The notes under the pieces: model-generated
The model's database searches: none
The model's input: the letters and a program-made list of their open reading frames with translations, nothing else
Told to the model about the DNA's origin: nothing
Made by a program: the position numbers and the translations under genes
Shown here: positions 16,976-25,710 of the stretch, piece by piece
How the letters are laid out: every line of letters starts with the position of its first letter
How positions within the stretch are numbered: the stretch's first letter is position 1
From: an uncultured Eubacteriales bacterium
Lineage (GTDB): Bacteria > Bacillota_I > Bacilli_A > RF39 > UBA660
Direction of reading: 5' to 3'
Assembly (NCBI GenBank): GCA_900320505.1
Contig: ONSL01000004.1
Coordinates: 1-39,480 of the forward strand
DNA length: 39,480 nt

Positions 16976-17804
16976 CATGCAATTAAAAGATAAATTAAAA
17001 AATATTTCTAAAGAAAAAAATGTAGATTTTAATACATTACTTAGGCTTTATATGTATGATAGATTTTTAGAAAGACTTTCAAAAAGTAAATATAGAGATA
17101 ATTTTGTATTGAAAGGTGGATTTTATTTAAGTACTTTATTTGGAGTTGAAAATAGAGCAACTATGGATATTGATACTGCATTTAGAAATGCAAACTTCAA
17201 TGTAGAAACGATAGTTAAGATGATAAAGGAAATTATTTCTATAGAAGTAGATGATAATGCTAAATTAAAATATATTGGAATATCACCAATAAGAGATGAA
17301 GATGAATATGGAGGATTTAGAGTAACTATTCAAGTTGAGTATGATAATATGAAACAACCATTTCATATAGATATAGCTACAGGTGATCCAATAACACCAA
17401 AAGAAATAAGATATAAATATTTACCATTACTAGGAGATTATTATATAGATTTATATGCATATAACATGGAAACAGTTCTAGCAGAAAAAATAGAAACAAT
17501 GTTAAGCAGACTAGAGTTGAATGGAAGAACAAGAGACTTTTATGATATATATTTAATTTATAAAAAGGAATGGCAAAATATCAATATAGATCATTTTAGA
17601 AAAGCGATAGATAAAACATTTACTAAAAGAGAATATAATGGTAATCCATTTGAGGCTTTAACTATAATTAGAAATAGTGAAGTATTAAAAGAAAGATGGA
17701 ATAAATATCAAAAGAACTTTTCTTATGCTGAAGGAATAGAGTTTGAAGATATAATGGATTGCTTAGAAATAATGATTGAACAATTTGAACCAGTAGGGAT
17801 TTAG
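16968..17804 (+). CDS. abiEii: AbiEii/AbiGii-family nucleotidyltransferase toxin
   Basis: A 279-residue DNA-polymerase-beta-like nucleotidyltransferase; family toxins add nucleotides to tRNA acceptor ends and block translation. The motif FVLKGGFYLSTLFGVENR leads into TMDIDT, with the GG (50-51)...S55 and D67-x-D69 catalytic pattern. The later segment AEKIETMLSRLELNGRTRDF is the conserved AbiEii region. ATG 16968 is preferred over the in-frame ATG 16953 because GGAGG sits 8 bp upstream; this gives an 8-bp overlap with abiEi, implying coupling. All catalytic residues look intact. Confidence 0.92.
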   Translation: MNSMQLKDKLKNISKEKNVDFNTLLRLYMYDRFLERLSKSKYRDNFVLKGGFYLSTLFGVENRATMDIDTAFRNANFNVETIVKMIKEIISIEVDDNAKLKYIGISPIRDEDEYGGFRVTIQVEYDNMKQPFHIDIATGDPITPKEIRYKYLPLLGDYYIDLYAYNMETVLAEKIETMLSRLELNGRTRDFYDIYLIYKKEWQNINIDHFRKAIDKTFTKREYNGNPFEALTIIRNSEVLKERWNKYQKNFSYAEGIEFEDIMDCLEIMIEQFEPVGI

Positions 17805-17815
17805 GAGGAAAGATT

Positions 17816-20800
17816 ATGGAACCTAAAGATATATTAAAAAAATTACATCCAAATCAGTTTTCTGATTCTAAAATAGTAGAAAAGGTTGATTGTCCACGTG
17901 AATTGCTAGATTTTAAAATTTCTTGTTTATCTGAAGAAAATATGCAATTTGATTTTGAAGGTCTTGTTAGAAAACTTATGGAGAGGGAAGTATGTCCAAA
18001 TTTAATAGAAGAAACAGGACCAGCATCAGGTGGTGATGGTAAAGTTGATACTGAAAATTATCCTGTATCAAAAGATTTACAAAAATTTTGGTATTATGGC
18101 TTTAACGAAAAAAATGAAAAGTGGGCTGTGGCTATCAGCTTGAAAAAAGATTGGAAATCAAAGTGTAATGCTGATATTACAAAAATAATTAATACTGATA
18201 GAAATTATAAAAAAATCTTCTTTGTGTCAAATCAAGCAATTCCTAATAAAAAGAGAGTTGAATATCAAGACAAGATGATAAAGGAAACAGGAATCGATAT
18301 AGTTATATGTGATAAGACATGGCTCTTAGATAAACTATTAAAGAATTCTAATGTAGATTTAATTAAAGAAATTAAGATTTCAACTCCATTAATTGAAAAA
18401 GAAATAGGGCCAAATGACTTAAAAAAACAGAGAAGAAGAGATGAAATTGAAAAAGAATTATTAGAATTTGCACAAAGTAGAAAATTAAATCAAAAAGTGA
18501 TAGATTTAGCAATTGAATCAGCAATAATTAGTAGAGATTTAGAGGAAGATGAATCAATTGTTATTGGTAAATTTGAACGTGCATCCAGATTTGCAGAGGA
18601 AAAAGGAAATATTAGTGCCCAAAGAGATATACTATATAATATGGCATGGTATTATCATTGGTGGTTAAATAATGATGTAGGGTTTGAAAAATATTATACA
18701 CTATATGAAAAAGAAGTATTAAAAGATAATAATATAGAAGAAATCATGAATCTATCAAATTTATGGATACTTGCATATACAAGAAAGAAAAGAAACAAGG
18801 AAGATGTTAAATCTAAAACTCAAAATATTCTTAAATTATTAAATGAAAAAAAAGAATCCAAAAGTAGGGTTATTCAGCTTGAAGCAGAATCCAGAGAATG
18901 TCTAATAAAAGTAATGTTAGAGGAAAATGTTGATGAACAATTTAAGTTATTGTTAAAAATTGCTGAAGAGGCATCAAGATTTAAGGAATTTAATTATGTT
19001 GATTTAGCTAAAATGATAGAAAATTTGTTAGAAGTTTATAGTGATAATGTCAATTACAATCAATTATATGATTTAGTAACTGAAAGGTTATCTGATAGAA
19101 GCGCTGATATACAAAAAGCTGAAATGCATTTAAAAAAAGCAAAATTATTATCAAAAAATGATGAAAAATATAATGCTATTGTTTTATTAGGAAAATGTCT
19201 AACCTTACTATACAAAGAAGAATCAAATGGTAAATTAGTAGAGGCGTATATTAACATTGGTGCAAATTTTGAAAGCGTAGGGTTGTTATATGCAGCAAAA
19301 AACTATTATATTGCTGCTATAGCACTTTTCATGGATATTTTTTTGAAAGAAAATGATTTGGATCCATTTGCTTTAAAAATTCTCAATAGAATTATTGGAA
19401 TGGAAATTCATATGGGTAATGTGGAAGAATCAATAGAGTGGTTAAATATTAAAAATATATTTCTAAGTATCCTAATTGACAAAAATGAGCCATATGATGA
19501 AGAATTAGAACAAACAATATTGGAAGCAGATGCTTTTATAGCTTCTCAAATATTGGATACCAAAGTGAAAAATTTTAAAGATTTAAATAGAATTATTTAT
19601 TTATGCAACAAAAATGGATTGATAAGTTCTTCACTCATGGCCAACTATGTACTTGGCCAATATGATGAAGAATTATTAAATGAATGTAAAAATGATAAAA
19701 AAATAGTAGATAAATATATTTCTGATTTTTACAAAGAATCGAAGATTCATAATATTTCAAGTCCTATATATAACGATAATGAAGAAAAAACAATAGAATC
19801 AAGAATATGTGGAAATAAAATTCTTATACATTATAATGGTACTAAAATGTATAAAAGATTTGCAGAATTTATATTAGGTTTATTAGAAAATACTTTTGCA
19901 ACTATGACTAATAAAGGTATTTTTATGCGTGGTGATATCGTAATTGATTTGCAAGAAAAAAATACAGGTAACTTTAATGCGATTTATACATTTAATGGTA
20001 TTGAGACATATACAATTGAAATTGATACAATTGATTTATGTGATATATCTATAGAAAATCATAAGATTATTACTGATATGTTATTCAAATTATTGGCTAA
20101 TATATTTGCTGTTAATTTTATTTATAAGGATGAGGGAATATTTAAAGAATTATTTGATGATGACAAGACATTTGAAAGAGCTTTAAGCCATACAAGTAGT
20201 CTTTACAACTTAAACAAAATTTTTGGTAATGATGACTATAGCGATATTCCAGATATTCTAATAAGTAGAAAAAAGGAATGGTATTCTGATTTGAAAATTG
20301 ATATTCCCAAAAAAGAAAAAAATAAAATATATCCATTCAATGAAGAGAAAGATATAAAATATGATGTGGAATCTGGGAATTTATTTAAAAATGTATCACA
20401 TGATAATATATATTCTTCAGATATGATAAAATGTAATCACTGGGATGTAGCTAAGTGGAAAGGTATCATGTATTTGGGTGATATAAGTAATAAAGATTTT
20501 ATTAAAATTGGTTTTGTGTTTGAAAATGAGGAAGGAGCAAAAAAAGTATTTCAAGATATAATTGATGTATCAACCAAAGATGATAAGAATGAAAAAATAA
20601 TTTTATCTTTTATTAAAGGAGTAGATAAAAAAGACATATATGATTATAGAGTAATGATAACTGGTAAAATTGAGATTCCTGAGGGCATAAAAGAAAATGC
20701 TATTATTAATATGGCAACTCGTTTTCATCAAATGAATTGTAATAATGATAATAATATAAAAATATTAGAAGAAGTTATATCTGGCAAGAATCCTAAAATA

Positions 20801-21019
20801 AGTATTTTCCCTGTTATATCAAATGCTGGAAAGATGTTACCATTGTATGAATATGAAATATTTATAAAAAATATAAGTATAAAAAATGCATATGAAATAG
20901 GAAAAAAAGATATAGAAGCTGCTGCTATATTACCAACAGATAATCCAATTATTCCTGAAGACATAGAAAATGCGCCCATAAAAGAATTACTTGAATTAAA
21001 AAATGACCTAGCCCATTAA
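17816..21019 (+). CDS. Large PD-(D/E)XK-like nuclease / helical-repeat protein, candidate defence effector
   Basis: A 1067-residue protein. Residues about 47-175 look like a restriction-endonuclease-type fold: helix FEGLVRKLMEREVCPN, then TGPASGGDGKVDTENYP (Asp74/Asp78), then WAVAISLKKDWKSK (S-x-K110 where most families have E/Q-x-K), then a VSN strand and an ICDKTWLLDKLL end. About 200-640 is alpha-helical and TPR-like (AKNYYIAAIALFMD). The last 400 residues are mixed alpha/beta. No Walker A motif was found, unlike Avs/STAND proteins. It starts 12 bp after abiEii with AGGAGG, so it is very likely co-transcribed with the TA pair. Related N-termini occur in defence islands (recollection). A role in phage defence is inference. 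Confidence 0.75.
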   Translation: MEPKDILKKLHPNQFSDSKIVEKVDCPRELLDFKISCLSEENMQFDFEGLVRKLMEREVCPNLIEETGPASGGDGKVDTENYPVSKDLQKFWYYGFNEKNEKWAVAISLKKDWKSKCNADITKIINTDRNYKKIFFVSNQAIPNKKRVEYQDKMIKETGIDIVICDKTWLLDKLLKNSNVDLIKEIKISTPLIEKEIGPNDLKKQRRRDEIEKELLEFAQSRKLNQKVIDLAIESAIISRDLEEDESIVIGKFERASRFAEEKGNISAQRDILYNMAWYYHWWLNNDVGFEKYYTLYEKEVLKDNNIEEIMNLSNLWILAYTRKKRNKEDVKSKTQNILKLLNEKKESKSRVIQLEAESRECLIKVMLEENVDEQFKLLLKIAEEASRFKEFNYVDLAKMIENLLEVYSDNVNYNQLYDLVTERLSDRSADIQKAEMHLKKAKLLSKNDEKYNAIVLLGKCLTLLYKEESNGKLVEAYINIGANFESVGLLYAAKNYYIAAIALFMDIFLKENDLDPFALKILNRIIGMEIHMGNVEESIEWLNIKNIFLSILIDKNEPYDEELEQTILEADAFIASQILDTKVKNFKDLNRIIYLCNKNGLISSSLMANYVLGQYDEELLNECKNDKKIVDKYISDFYKESKIHNISSPIYNDNEEKTIESRICGNKILIHYNGTKMYKRFAEFILGLLENTFATMTNKGIFMRGDIVIDLQEKNTGNFNAIYTFNGIETYTIEIDTIDLCDISIENHKIITDMLFKLLANIFAVNFIYKDEGIFKELFDDDKTFERALSHTSSLYNLNKIFGNDDYSDIPDILISRKKEWYSDLKIDIPKKEKNKIYPFNEEKDIKYDVESGNLFKNVSHDNIYSSDMIKCNHWDVAKWKGIMYLGDISNKDFIKIGFVFENEEGAKKVFQDIIDVSTKDDKNEKIILSFIKGVDKKDIYDYRVMITGKIEIPEGIKENAIINMATRFHQMNCNNDNNIKILEEVISGKNPKISIFPVISNAGKMLPLYEYEIFIKNISIKNAYEIGKKDIEAAAILPTDNPIIPEDIENAPIKELLELKNDLAH

Positions 21020-21042
21020 AGGACTAGGTCATCTTCTTTTTT
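21003..21042. terminator. Bidirectional terminator over convergent stop codons
   Basis: ATGACCTAG (21003-21011) and CTAGGTCAT (21024-21032) form a 9-bp stem, with T-runs on each outer side. The stem includes the last codons of both the nuclease-repeat gene and the integrase, whose ends overlap by 4 bp. Confidence 0.85.
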
Positions 21043-22260
21043 ATTATCTAAATCTTCATCATAATCGTAATAATTAGCATCTTCATAATCAATAATTGTT
21101 TCTTTGAGTTCAGGTAATTCTTTTTGCTTACTTTCTAATAATTTAGTATTTTGAACTTCTATAATTTGAACTATGTTCTCAAGTCTATTTTGGTACATAT
21201 GAGAGTAGGTGTTTAGTGTTTCGTCAATTTTAAAGTGTCCTAAGTACTTAGCTACTAATGTTATATTAGCACCACTATCAATTAGTAATGATGCACAACT
21301 ATGTCTAAAATCATGAACTCTTATATCTTTAACTCCAGCTTTAAAAGCATTTTTAGTTTTTCTATCTCTTAAAGTAGTTTCTGGCAATGGATCAATATTT
21401 CCAAATACATACCAGTTATCATTAAAGTTATAGTAAGAACTACAATCATCATATAGATCTTTATAGTATTCTAATAAGAAATTAGGAATAGGTATAGTTC
21501 TATAACTAGACATTGTTTTAGGACTTGATACTGTGTATGGTTTACCAGTTATAGGATCAGGTGTTTTAGTTATATTTTTATTAACTGATAAACAGCTTTT
21601 CCTAAAGTTAATATCATTCCATGTTAATCCTCTAAGTTCACCATTTCTAAGTCCACAATAGAATAGTGTTTGAAATGCACATATAAATTTTACATCATTT
21701 TCAACAGATAGAAATTTTTGAAATTCTTCTGGTGTATAAAATGACATTTCTTTTTTTCTTTCATTTGGATTAGTAAAATTAGTCATTTTATTATAAACTT
21801 TAACAAAGTTTAAATCATACCATTTAGTTCCAAAATTCATAACTGCTTTTAAATATTTATAAACACCATTTTTATATCTAGTAGATATTTTCTTTTCATT
21901 CATTGATTGTCTCCATAATTCAAAGTGTCTTATATTAAATGATTCAACTTTGATATTAAATAAAGGTTCAAGATAAGGCATCATATTTCTATAATTATAG
22001 AGTGTAGTTGATTTAACTTTATCTTGTTGATATTTATAATGTTCATCAATTAATTGTTTAAATGTTAAATCAGTAAATTCAGTCATATTTTTAATATTAA
22101 CTTTATATTCTGCTTCATGATCTTTAGCTTCTCTTCTAGTTGCAAACTTTTTAGAATGATATCTTCTAGGTCTACCTAAGTAATCTCTATAAGTTATATC
22201 TACTACCCAAGTTCTACCATCTTTAGTAGCATATTTGCTTTTAACTTGTCTTATGGCCAT
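21016..22260 (-). CDS. int: Tyrosine recombinase/integrase, Tn916-type
   Basis: Integrates and excises the element. The 414 residues include an N-terminal arm-binding AP2-like domain (about 1-55; TWVVDITYRDYLGRPRRYHS), an SAM-like core-binding domain (about 62-150) and a catalytic domain with a complete set: Arg205 in YCGLRNGELRGL, Lys248 in SPKT, His316-x-x-Arg319 in HDFRH, His342 in YLGH and Tyr352 in NTYSHM. The C-terminal 45 residues are acidic. It overlaps the end of the relaxase gene by 10 bp, so mobilisation and integration genes are co-transcribed. No classic xis is adjacent. Confidence 0.94.
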   Translation of the reverse strand: MAIRQVKSKYATKDGRTWVVDITYRDYLGRPRRYHSKKFATRREAKDHEAEYKVNIKNMTEFTDLTFKQLIDEHYKYQQDKVKSTTLYNYRNMMPYLEPLFNIKVESFNIRHFELWRQSMNEKKISTRYKNGVYKYLKAVMNFGTKWYDLNFVKVYNKMTNFTNPNERKKEMSFYTPEEFQKFLSVENDVKFICAFQTLFYCGLRNGELRGLTWNDINFRKSCLSVNKNITKTPDPITGKPYTVSSPKTMSSYRTIPIPNFLLEYYKDLYDDCSSYYNFNDNWYVFGNIDPLPETTLRDRKTKNAFKAGVKDIRVHDFRHSCASLLIDSGANITLVAKYLGHFKIDETLNTYSHMYQNRLENIVQIIEVQNTKLLESKQKELPELKETIIDYEDANYYDYDEDLDNKKEDDLVL

Positions 22261-23621
22261 ATATCTTCCCCTTTCTTATTAGCTTCATCAAATTCTCTTT
22301 GTGCTTTTTCATCCATTTCACGAGCTCTTTTACCAGCCATAACAGATTCTGCAAATGATACATAATTGTGTATATATGGCATTGGTCTTCTTTTCGTAAT
22401 AATATCTAAAGCACGAGTTACTTTACTAAAAGCATTTTTATAATATTTAAGTTCTTCATCTTTATTAGATAATTCTTTAGATTGTTCGTGTCTTATCTTT
22501 TCACTTTTAATAAGTTTTCTATTATTCTTATAAAAATCATTTTCTATAGATAGGGAAGTGATTTTATCATCTTTATCTTTTGATTCATATGTTTTTATTG
22601 TATTTAATCTTGTAAGGTTATCAAAATCATCCATAAGTTTTTCTACTTCTTTTTTGCTATATCCAATAATCTTTTTCTTTAAATCTGAATTAATATCTTT
22701 TAAAGATGTTTCTAATACGTTTTTAACTTCATTTATTTTATCCTTATAATTATTTAAATCTTTACTTAATTTCTTTTCTTCAGCCTTTAATTCATTAATA
22801 TGATACTCTAATTTAGTTTGATGATATTTATTAGCACCAATTTCACCTCTATCTAAATTAAAACCTTTACTTGTTATGTATTTGTTGAATCTATCTTGCA
22901 GTTTCGAAAAAGAATTTCTACCTCCTAAATCTTTCCAAAATTGATCGTTATTTAAAAATTTACCTTTAACTGTTTCATACACCATCTCACCATTTTTATC
23001 TCTGAGTAGAATAGGTACTTCTTTATCTTTTCCATTTCTATCTTTTTTTATCTCTTTTATCAAATTACCATCTTTATCTCTTTGATAACATTTTCTTTTT
23101 ACTTCATTTACTACTGGTAAAAAGTAAGCTTGTAGGTGAGGAGTGTCTTCATCAAAATGTACTTGAGCCATTACTATATTTTCTTCTCCAACTAATTCTT
23201 TTAAAAAGTTATAACTTTCATCAAAATATTTAATTACTTCTTCAGGAATATCATCTTTACTTTTAATATCAGGTGTCCATATATTTTGTCCTTCTTTTTT
23301 ACCTGTTTTATATTTTCTATCTGTTTCTTTAAATGGTAAACCCAGAGTCATAAAAAACTCTGGGCCACTTGATATAGTTACACCATTTAATAGATTAGTT
23401 TTAGTTTTGTGAAGATATTCAATATTTCTACTTTCTAATTTGTATTTAACATCTTGATATAAATTATCTTTTTCTAGTTCTTTATACTTAATATTAAATT
23501 TAGTTCTTTCTTTATCATAATTACCTGTACCAATTCTATTATTCATTTCATTTCCTATAAGATATAAATCTTTACTTTTATAATTATTTTCAAATCTTAA
23601 TACTTGATATCCATCATACAT
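22251..23621 (-). CDS. mobV: MobV-family relaxase (Pre/Mob)
   Basis: Nicks and pilots the element DNA during conjugative mobilisation by a helper. The 456 residues have the MobV motif I region NNRIGTGNYDKERTKFN (28-44) and the metal-binding motif HFDEDTPHLQ (His155, Asp157, Glu158, His162). A charged segment and a long coiled coil (about 270-400) follow, typical of Pre/Mob C-termini. AGGAGG precedes the start. It overlaps int by 10 bp downstream and follows the HEPN-like gene by 32 bp. Confidence 0.9.
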   Translation of the reverse strand: MYDGYQVLRFENNYKSKDLYLIGNEMNNRIGTGNYDKERTKFNIKYKELEKDNLYQDVKYKLESRNIEYLHKTKTNLLNGVTISSGPEFFMTLGLPFKETDRKYKTGKKEGQNIWTPDIKSKDDIPEEVIKYFDESYNFLKELVGEENIVMAQVHFDEDTPHLQAYFLPVVNEVKRKCYQRDKDGNLIKEIKKDRNGKDKEVPILLRDKNGEMVYETVKGKFLNNDQFWKDLGGRNSFSKLQDRFNKYITSKGFNLDRGEIGANKYHQTKLEYHINELKAEEKKLSKDLNNYKDKINEVKNVLETSLKDINSDLKKKIIGYSKKEVEKLMDDFDNLTRLNTIKTYESKDKDDKITSLSIENDFYKNNRKLIKSEKIRHEQSKELSNKDEELKYYKNAFSKVTRALDIITKRRPMPYIHNYVSFAESVMAGKRAREMDEKAQREFDEANKKGEDIWP

Positions 23622-23653
23622 TTAAAACCTCCTTTACAAAAGAAAAACAACCA

Positions 23654-24193
23654 TTATTGGTTGCTTAGTTCTAATAACTCTTTACTTAATTTCTCGGTAT
23701 AAATTATAATTTGATCTGATTTTACAAAATATGGTTTGTCTCTAAATTCATTATCTGAATTATCTACACTATATCTTAACATAGTACCAGTTTTATCTAG
23801 AATATTAAATGCTTCTATTAATTCATCATATTCTTTATTGTTTATGTTTGTCTTTTTATATAAACTTTTGATATCATGCATTGACTTAAAATTTATATTG
23901 TGTTTTTCTAGATAATATTTAATTGATAATTCAGTTGTATGCCTACATAGAAATAAGAATGGAATACATAATGGATTACTCCATATCACTGAAAGTCCAG
24001 GAGCAGGATGATTATTTGTTTTAAATACATCATACATTTTTTTGCTAGCATTTAAATATGATTGTATCATTTCCACTTTACTAGTATTTTTTCTTAATTC
24101 TTTTTTATATAATGAACTTGTACTTAATAAATCCCAATCATGTCCTTCGCCTTTTAATATATCTATTTGTTCTCTAATGAATTTATTTTTCAT
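23654..24193 (-). CDS. HEPN-like protein of unknown role
   Basis: A 179-residue helical protein. The segment PFLFLCRHTTELSIKYYLEK, followed by HDIKSLYKKT and later LRYSVDNSDNEFRDKP, resembles HEPN-fold proteins, which often act as RNases in toxin or defence modules. A canonical catalytic RxxxxH is not obvious (the candidate arginine is RHTTEL with no matching histidine), so it may be inactive or structural. It is the first gene after the oriT-like region and lies 32 bp before mobV; the ribosome site GAGGTG is 7 bp upstream. An immunity, toxin or accessory mobilisation role cannot be separated by sequence alone. Confidence 0.6.
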   Translation of the reverse strand: MKNKFIREQIDILKGEGHDWDLLSTSSLYKKELRKNTSKVEMIQSYLNASKKMYDVFKTNNHPAPGLSVIWSNPLCIPFLFLCRHTTELSIKYYLEKHNINFKSMHDIKSLYKKTNINNKEYDELIEAFNILDKTGTMLRYSVDNSDNEFRDKPYFVKSDQIIIYTEKLSKELLELSNQ

Positions 24194-24212
24194 AAGATTT
24201 CACCTCAATTCC

Positions 24213-24218
24213 ATTATA
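24213..24218 (-). promoter_or_regulatory. Extended -10 promoter of the HEPN-mob-int operon
   Basis: On the minus strand TGGTATAAT is an extended -10 (TGnTATAAT) 20 bp before the HEPN-like start. No good -35 is seen, as expected for this class. It lies next to the oriT-like hairpins. Confidence 0.6.
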
Positions 24219-24228
24219 CCACGGAAAG

Positions 24229-24274
24229 AAGTCATTTTATGACTTATCTCACTAGGTCATAGACCAAATGTGAG
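24229..24274 (-). other. Candidate origin of transfer (double hairpin)
   Basis: Two adjacent hairpins: AAGTCAT-TTT-ATGACTT (24229-24245), and an outer CTCAC (24248-24252)/GTGAG (24270-24274) enclosing GGTC-ATA-GACC (24255-24265). On the minus strand, the strand leading into mobV, it reads TAGTGAGATAAG, similar in part to the TAGTGTG/TTA nick region known from MobV plasmids such as pMV158. Position and structure fit oriT; the nick site is inferred. Confidence 0.5.
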
Positions 24275-24294
24275 TTAGGATAAATCGTAAAACC

Positions 24295-25239
24295 TTATTC
24301 ATCTAAAGTAAGTGGATCTATAAACTTAGCTTTGTAATTTCTAGAAGTAGCAGTTCTATTTAGCTCAACATATATACCTTCTTTTTCTAATCTTTTAATA
24401 TTACTATTTAGTAATCTTCCAAAGCGAGAAGGGGTAACTAGTAGATTTAATTCTGCTATCATTTCTGCTGGAGTAAATATTACTTCTTTCTTCTTAATTA
24501 CATATCTCATAAATACGCTAAGATTAAAATCTAATTCAGTATTATCTTCATTAATAATTTCAAATTCAAGTTTATCATTTCTTATAAGATTAAGATTTTG
24601 TTCTTCAAAGTCTCTATTGATTATTTTTAAAGTATAAGTATTATCTTTATTATTGATTAATGTTAATATACCATTCATATTACCATCAATGCCTGTGCTA
24701 CCTAATGTTTTACCTTCTTTATTTAAATGATGTATTAGAAGAAATGTAAGATTATATTTTTTAGCAAGTTCTCTATATTTATCAAACATATTCTTCATAA
24801 CATCACTATAATTATTAATGTCAGTTTCATATCCATAATCTATACCACACATAATATCTATAATTACAAATCTCCCATTATAAGTTTCTGAGAATTCTTT
24901 TAAATCTAATAATAAATCATCTCTAATACATAATTTATGTTGTTCATCTTTTTGTACAAAGAAGAACGAATTAGGTTTAAAAGTATATCCGGTTATTTCT
25001 AATCTTTCTTTAAGTTGTAATTCTGAGATTTCTGTGCTAACATATAAGACGGATGTGGGATTAGTATTGAATCCTAAGAATTGTTTATTATTTACCAAAG
25101 AGTTGGCAAGCTGTAATGCTAAGAATGACTTACCAACTTTTGGTTCTGCAACTAAGCAATATAATCCATTTGACTTCATTATTCCATCAATAATGTTGTC
25201 TTTTTTTATGGCTATATTTAATTCTTCTATAGGTTTCAT
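24295..25239 (-). CDS. RepA-like hexameric helicase family ATPase (AAA_25)
   Basis: A 314-residue RecA-fold ATPase. Walker A is AEPKVGKS (31-38), Walker B lies in GRFVIIDIMCGID and a sensor-like segment is FLLIHHLNKEG followed by GSTGIDG. The C-terminal 70 residues look like a winged helix (FTPAEMIAELNLLVTPSRFG). Such proteins resemble plasmid RSF1010 RepA and serve as replicative helicases or loaders on plasmids, phages and integrative elements. ATG 25239 follows directly on the upstream stop (TAAATG). It probably supports replication of the excised circle. Confidence 0.8.
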   Translation of the reverse strand: MKPIEELNIAIKKDNIIDGIMKSNGLYCLVAEPKVGKSFLALQLANSLVNNKQFLGFNTNPTSVLYVSTEISELQLKERLEITGYTFKPNSFFFVQKDEQHKLCIRDDLLLDLKEFSETYNGRFVIIDIMCGIDYGYETDINNYSDVMKNMFDKYRELAKKYNLTFLLIHHLNKEGKTLGSTGIDGNMNGILTLINNKDNTYTLKIINRDFEEQNLNLIRNDKLEFEIINEDNTELDFNLSVFMRYVIKKKEVIFTPAEMIAELNLLVTPSRFGRLLNSNIKRLEKEGIYVELNRTATSRNYKAKFIDPLTLDE

Positions 25240-25476
25240 TTATTTCTCCAGTTCTGCCATATCCTTAAGGTAAGGAACATTAATATTTAGTTTATTAACT
25301 ACTTCACACATTGGTATTAAATTACATGGTAGTTTATAACCTTGATCTGTAAGATCTGTTATTATTTCTTTTCTAATTTTTAGTGCTGAATTTCTACCAA
25401 GACTAGTTAATTTCATTAAGTCTTGTAAAGTACACCATTGTTTAGATAATAATTCTAATGTTTCAACTGCAGTCAT
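25240..25476 (-). CDS. Small HTH-like protein ahead of the helicase gene
   Basis: A 78-residue protein with a predicted helix-turn-helix in WCTLQDLMKLTSLGRNSALK, followed by IRKEIITDLTDQGYKLP. This layout resembles DUF3173-type or excisionase-like small DNA-binding proteins commonly next to rep or int genes. Its stop abuts the start of the ATPase, so translation is coupled; AGGAGG precedes its own start. It may be the replication-origin binding partner or the missing recombination directionality factor. Confidence 0.6.
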   Translation of the reverse strand: MTAVETLELLSKQWCTLQDLMKLTSLGRNSALKIRKEIITDLTDQGYKLPCNLIPMCEVVNKLNINVPYLKDMAELEK

Positions 25477-25488
25477 ATATCAAACCTC

Positions 25489-25710
25489 CTATCTGTTATT
25501 CATTATTATTTCATTCATTTTATATAATGCATTTATTAATTCTTCTCTTGAACTATCTTCAATATCATCTTTAAGACCATATTCTATTCTTATATCTTCA
25601 CGATCTTTGTTTTGTATTACTCTTAATCCACATAAGTGATTATGAACTAATTCTACTATTTCATCATCACTCATAGTAGGTACTATAGAATCTAATACTT
25701 CTTTATTCAT
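25489..25710 (-). CDS. Small acidic protein, first gene of the leftward operon
   Basis: A 73-residue helical, acidic protein (MNKEVLDSIVPTMSDDEIVE...) with no recognised domain. It has a strong AAGGAGG site and is 12 bp upstream of the HTH-like gene. As promoter-proximal gene of the rep-mob-int operon it may be a regulator or accessory factor; no function can be assigned. Confidence 0.55.
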   Translation of the reverse strand: MNKEVLDSIVPTMSDDEIVELVHNHLCGLRVIQNKDREDIRIEYGLKDDIEDSSREELINALYKMNEIIMNNR

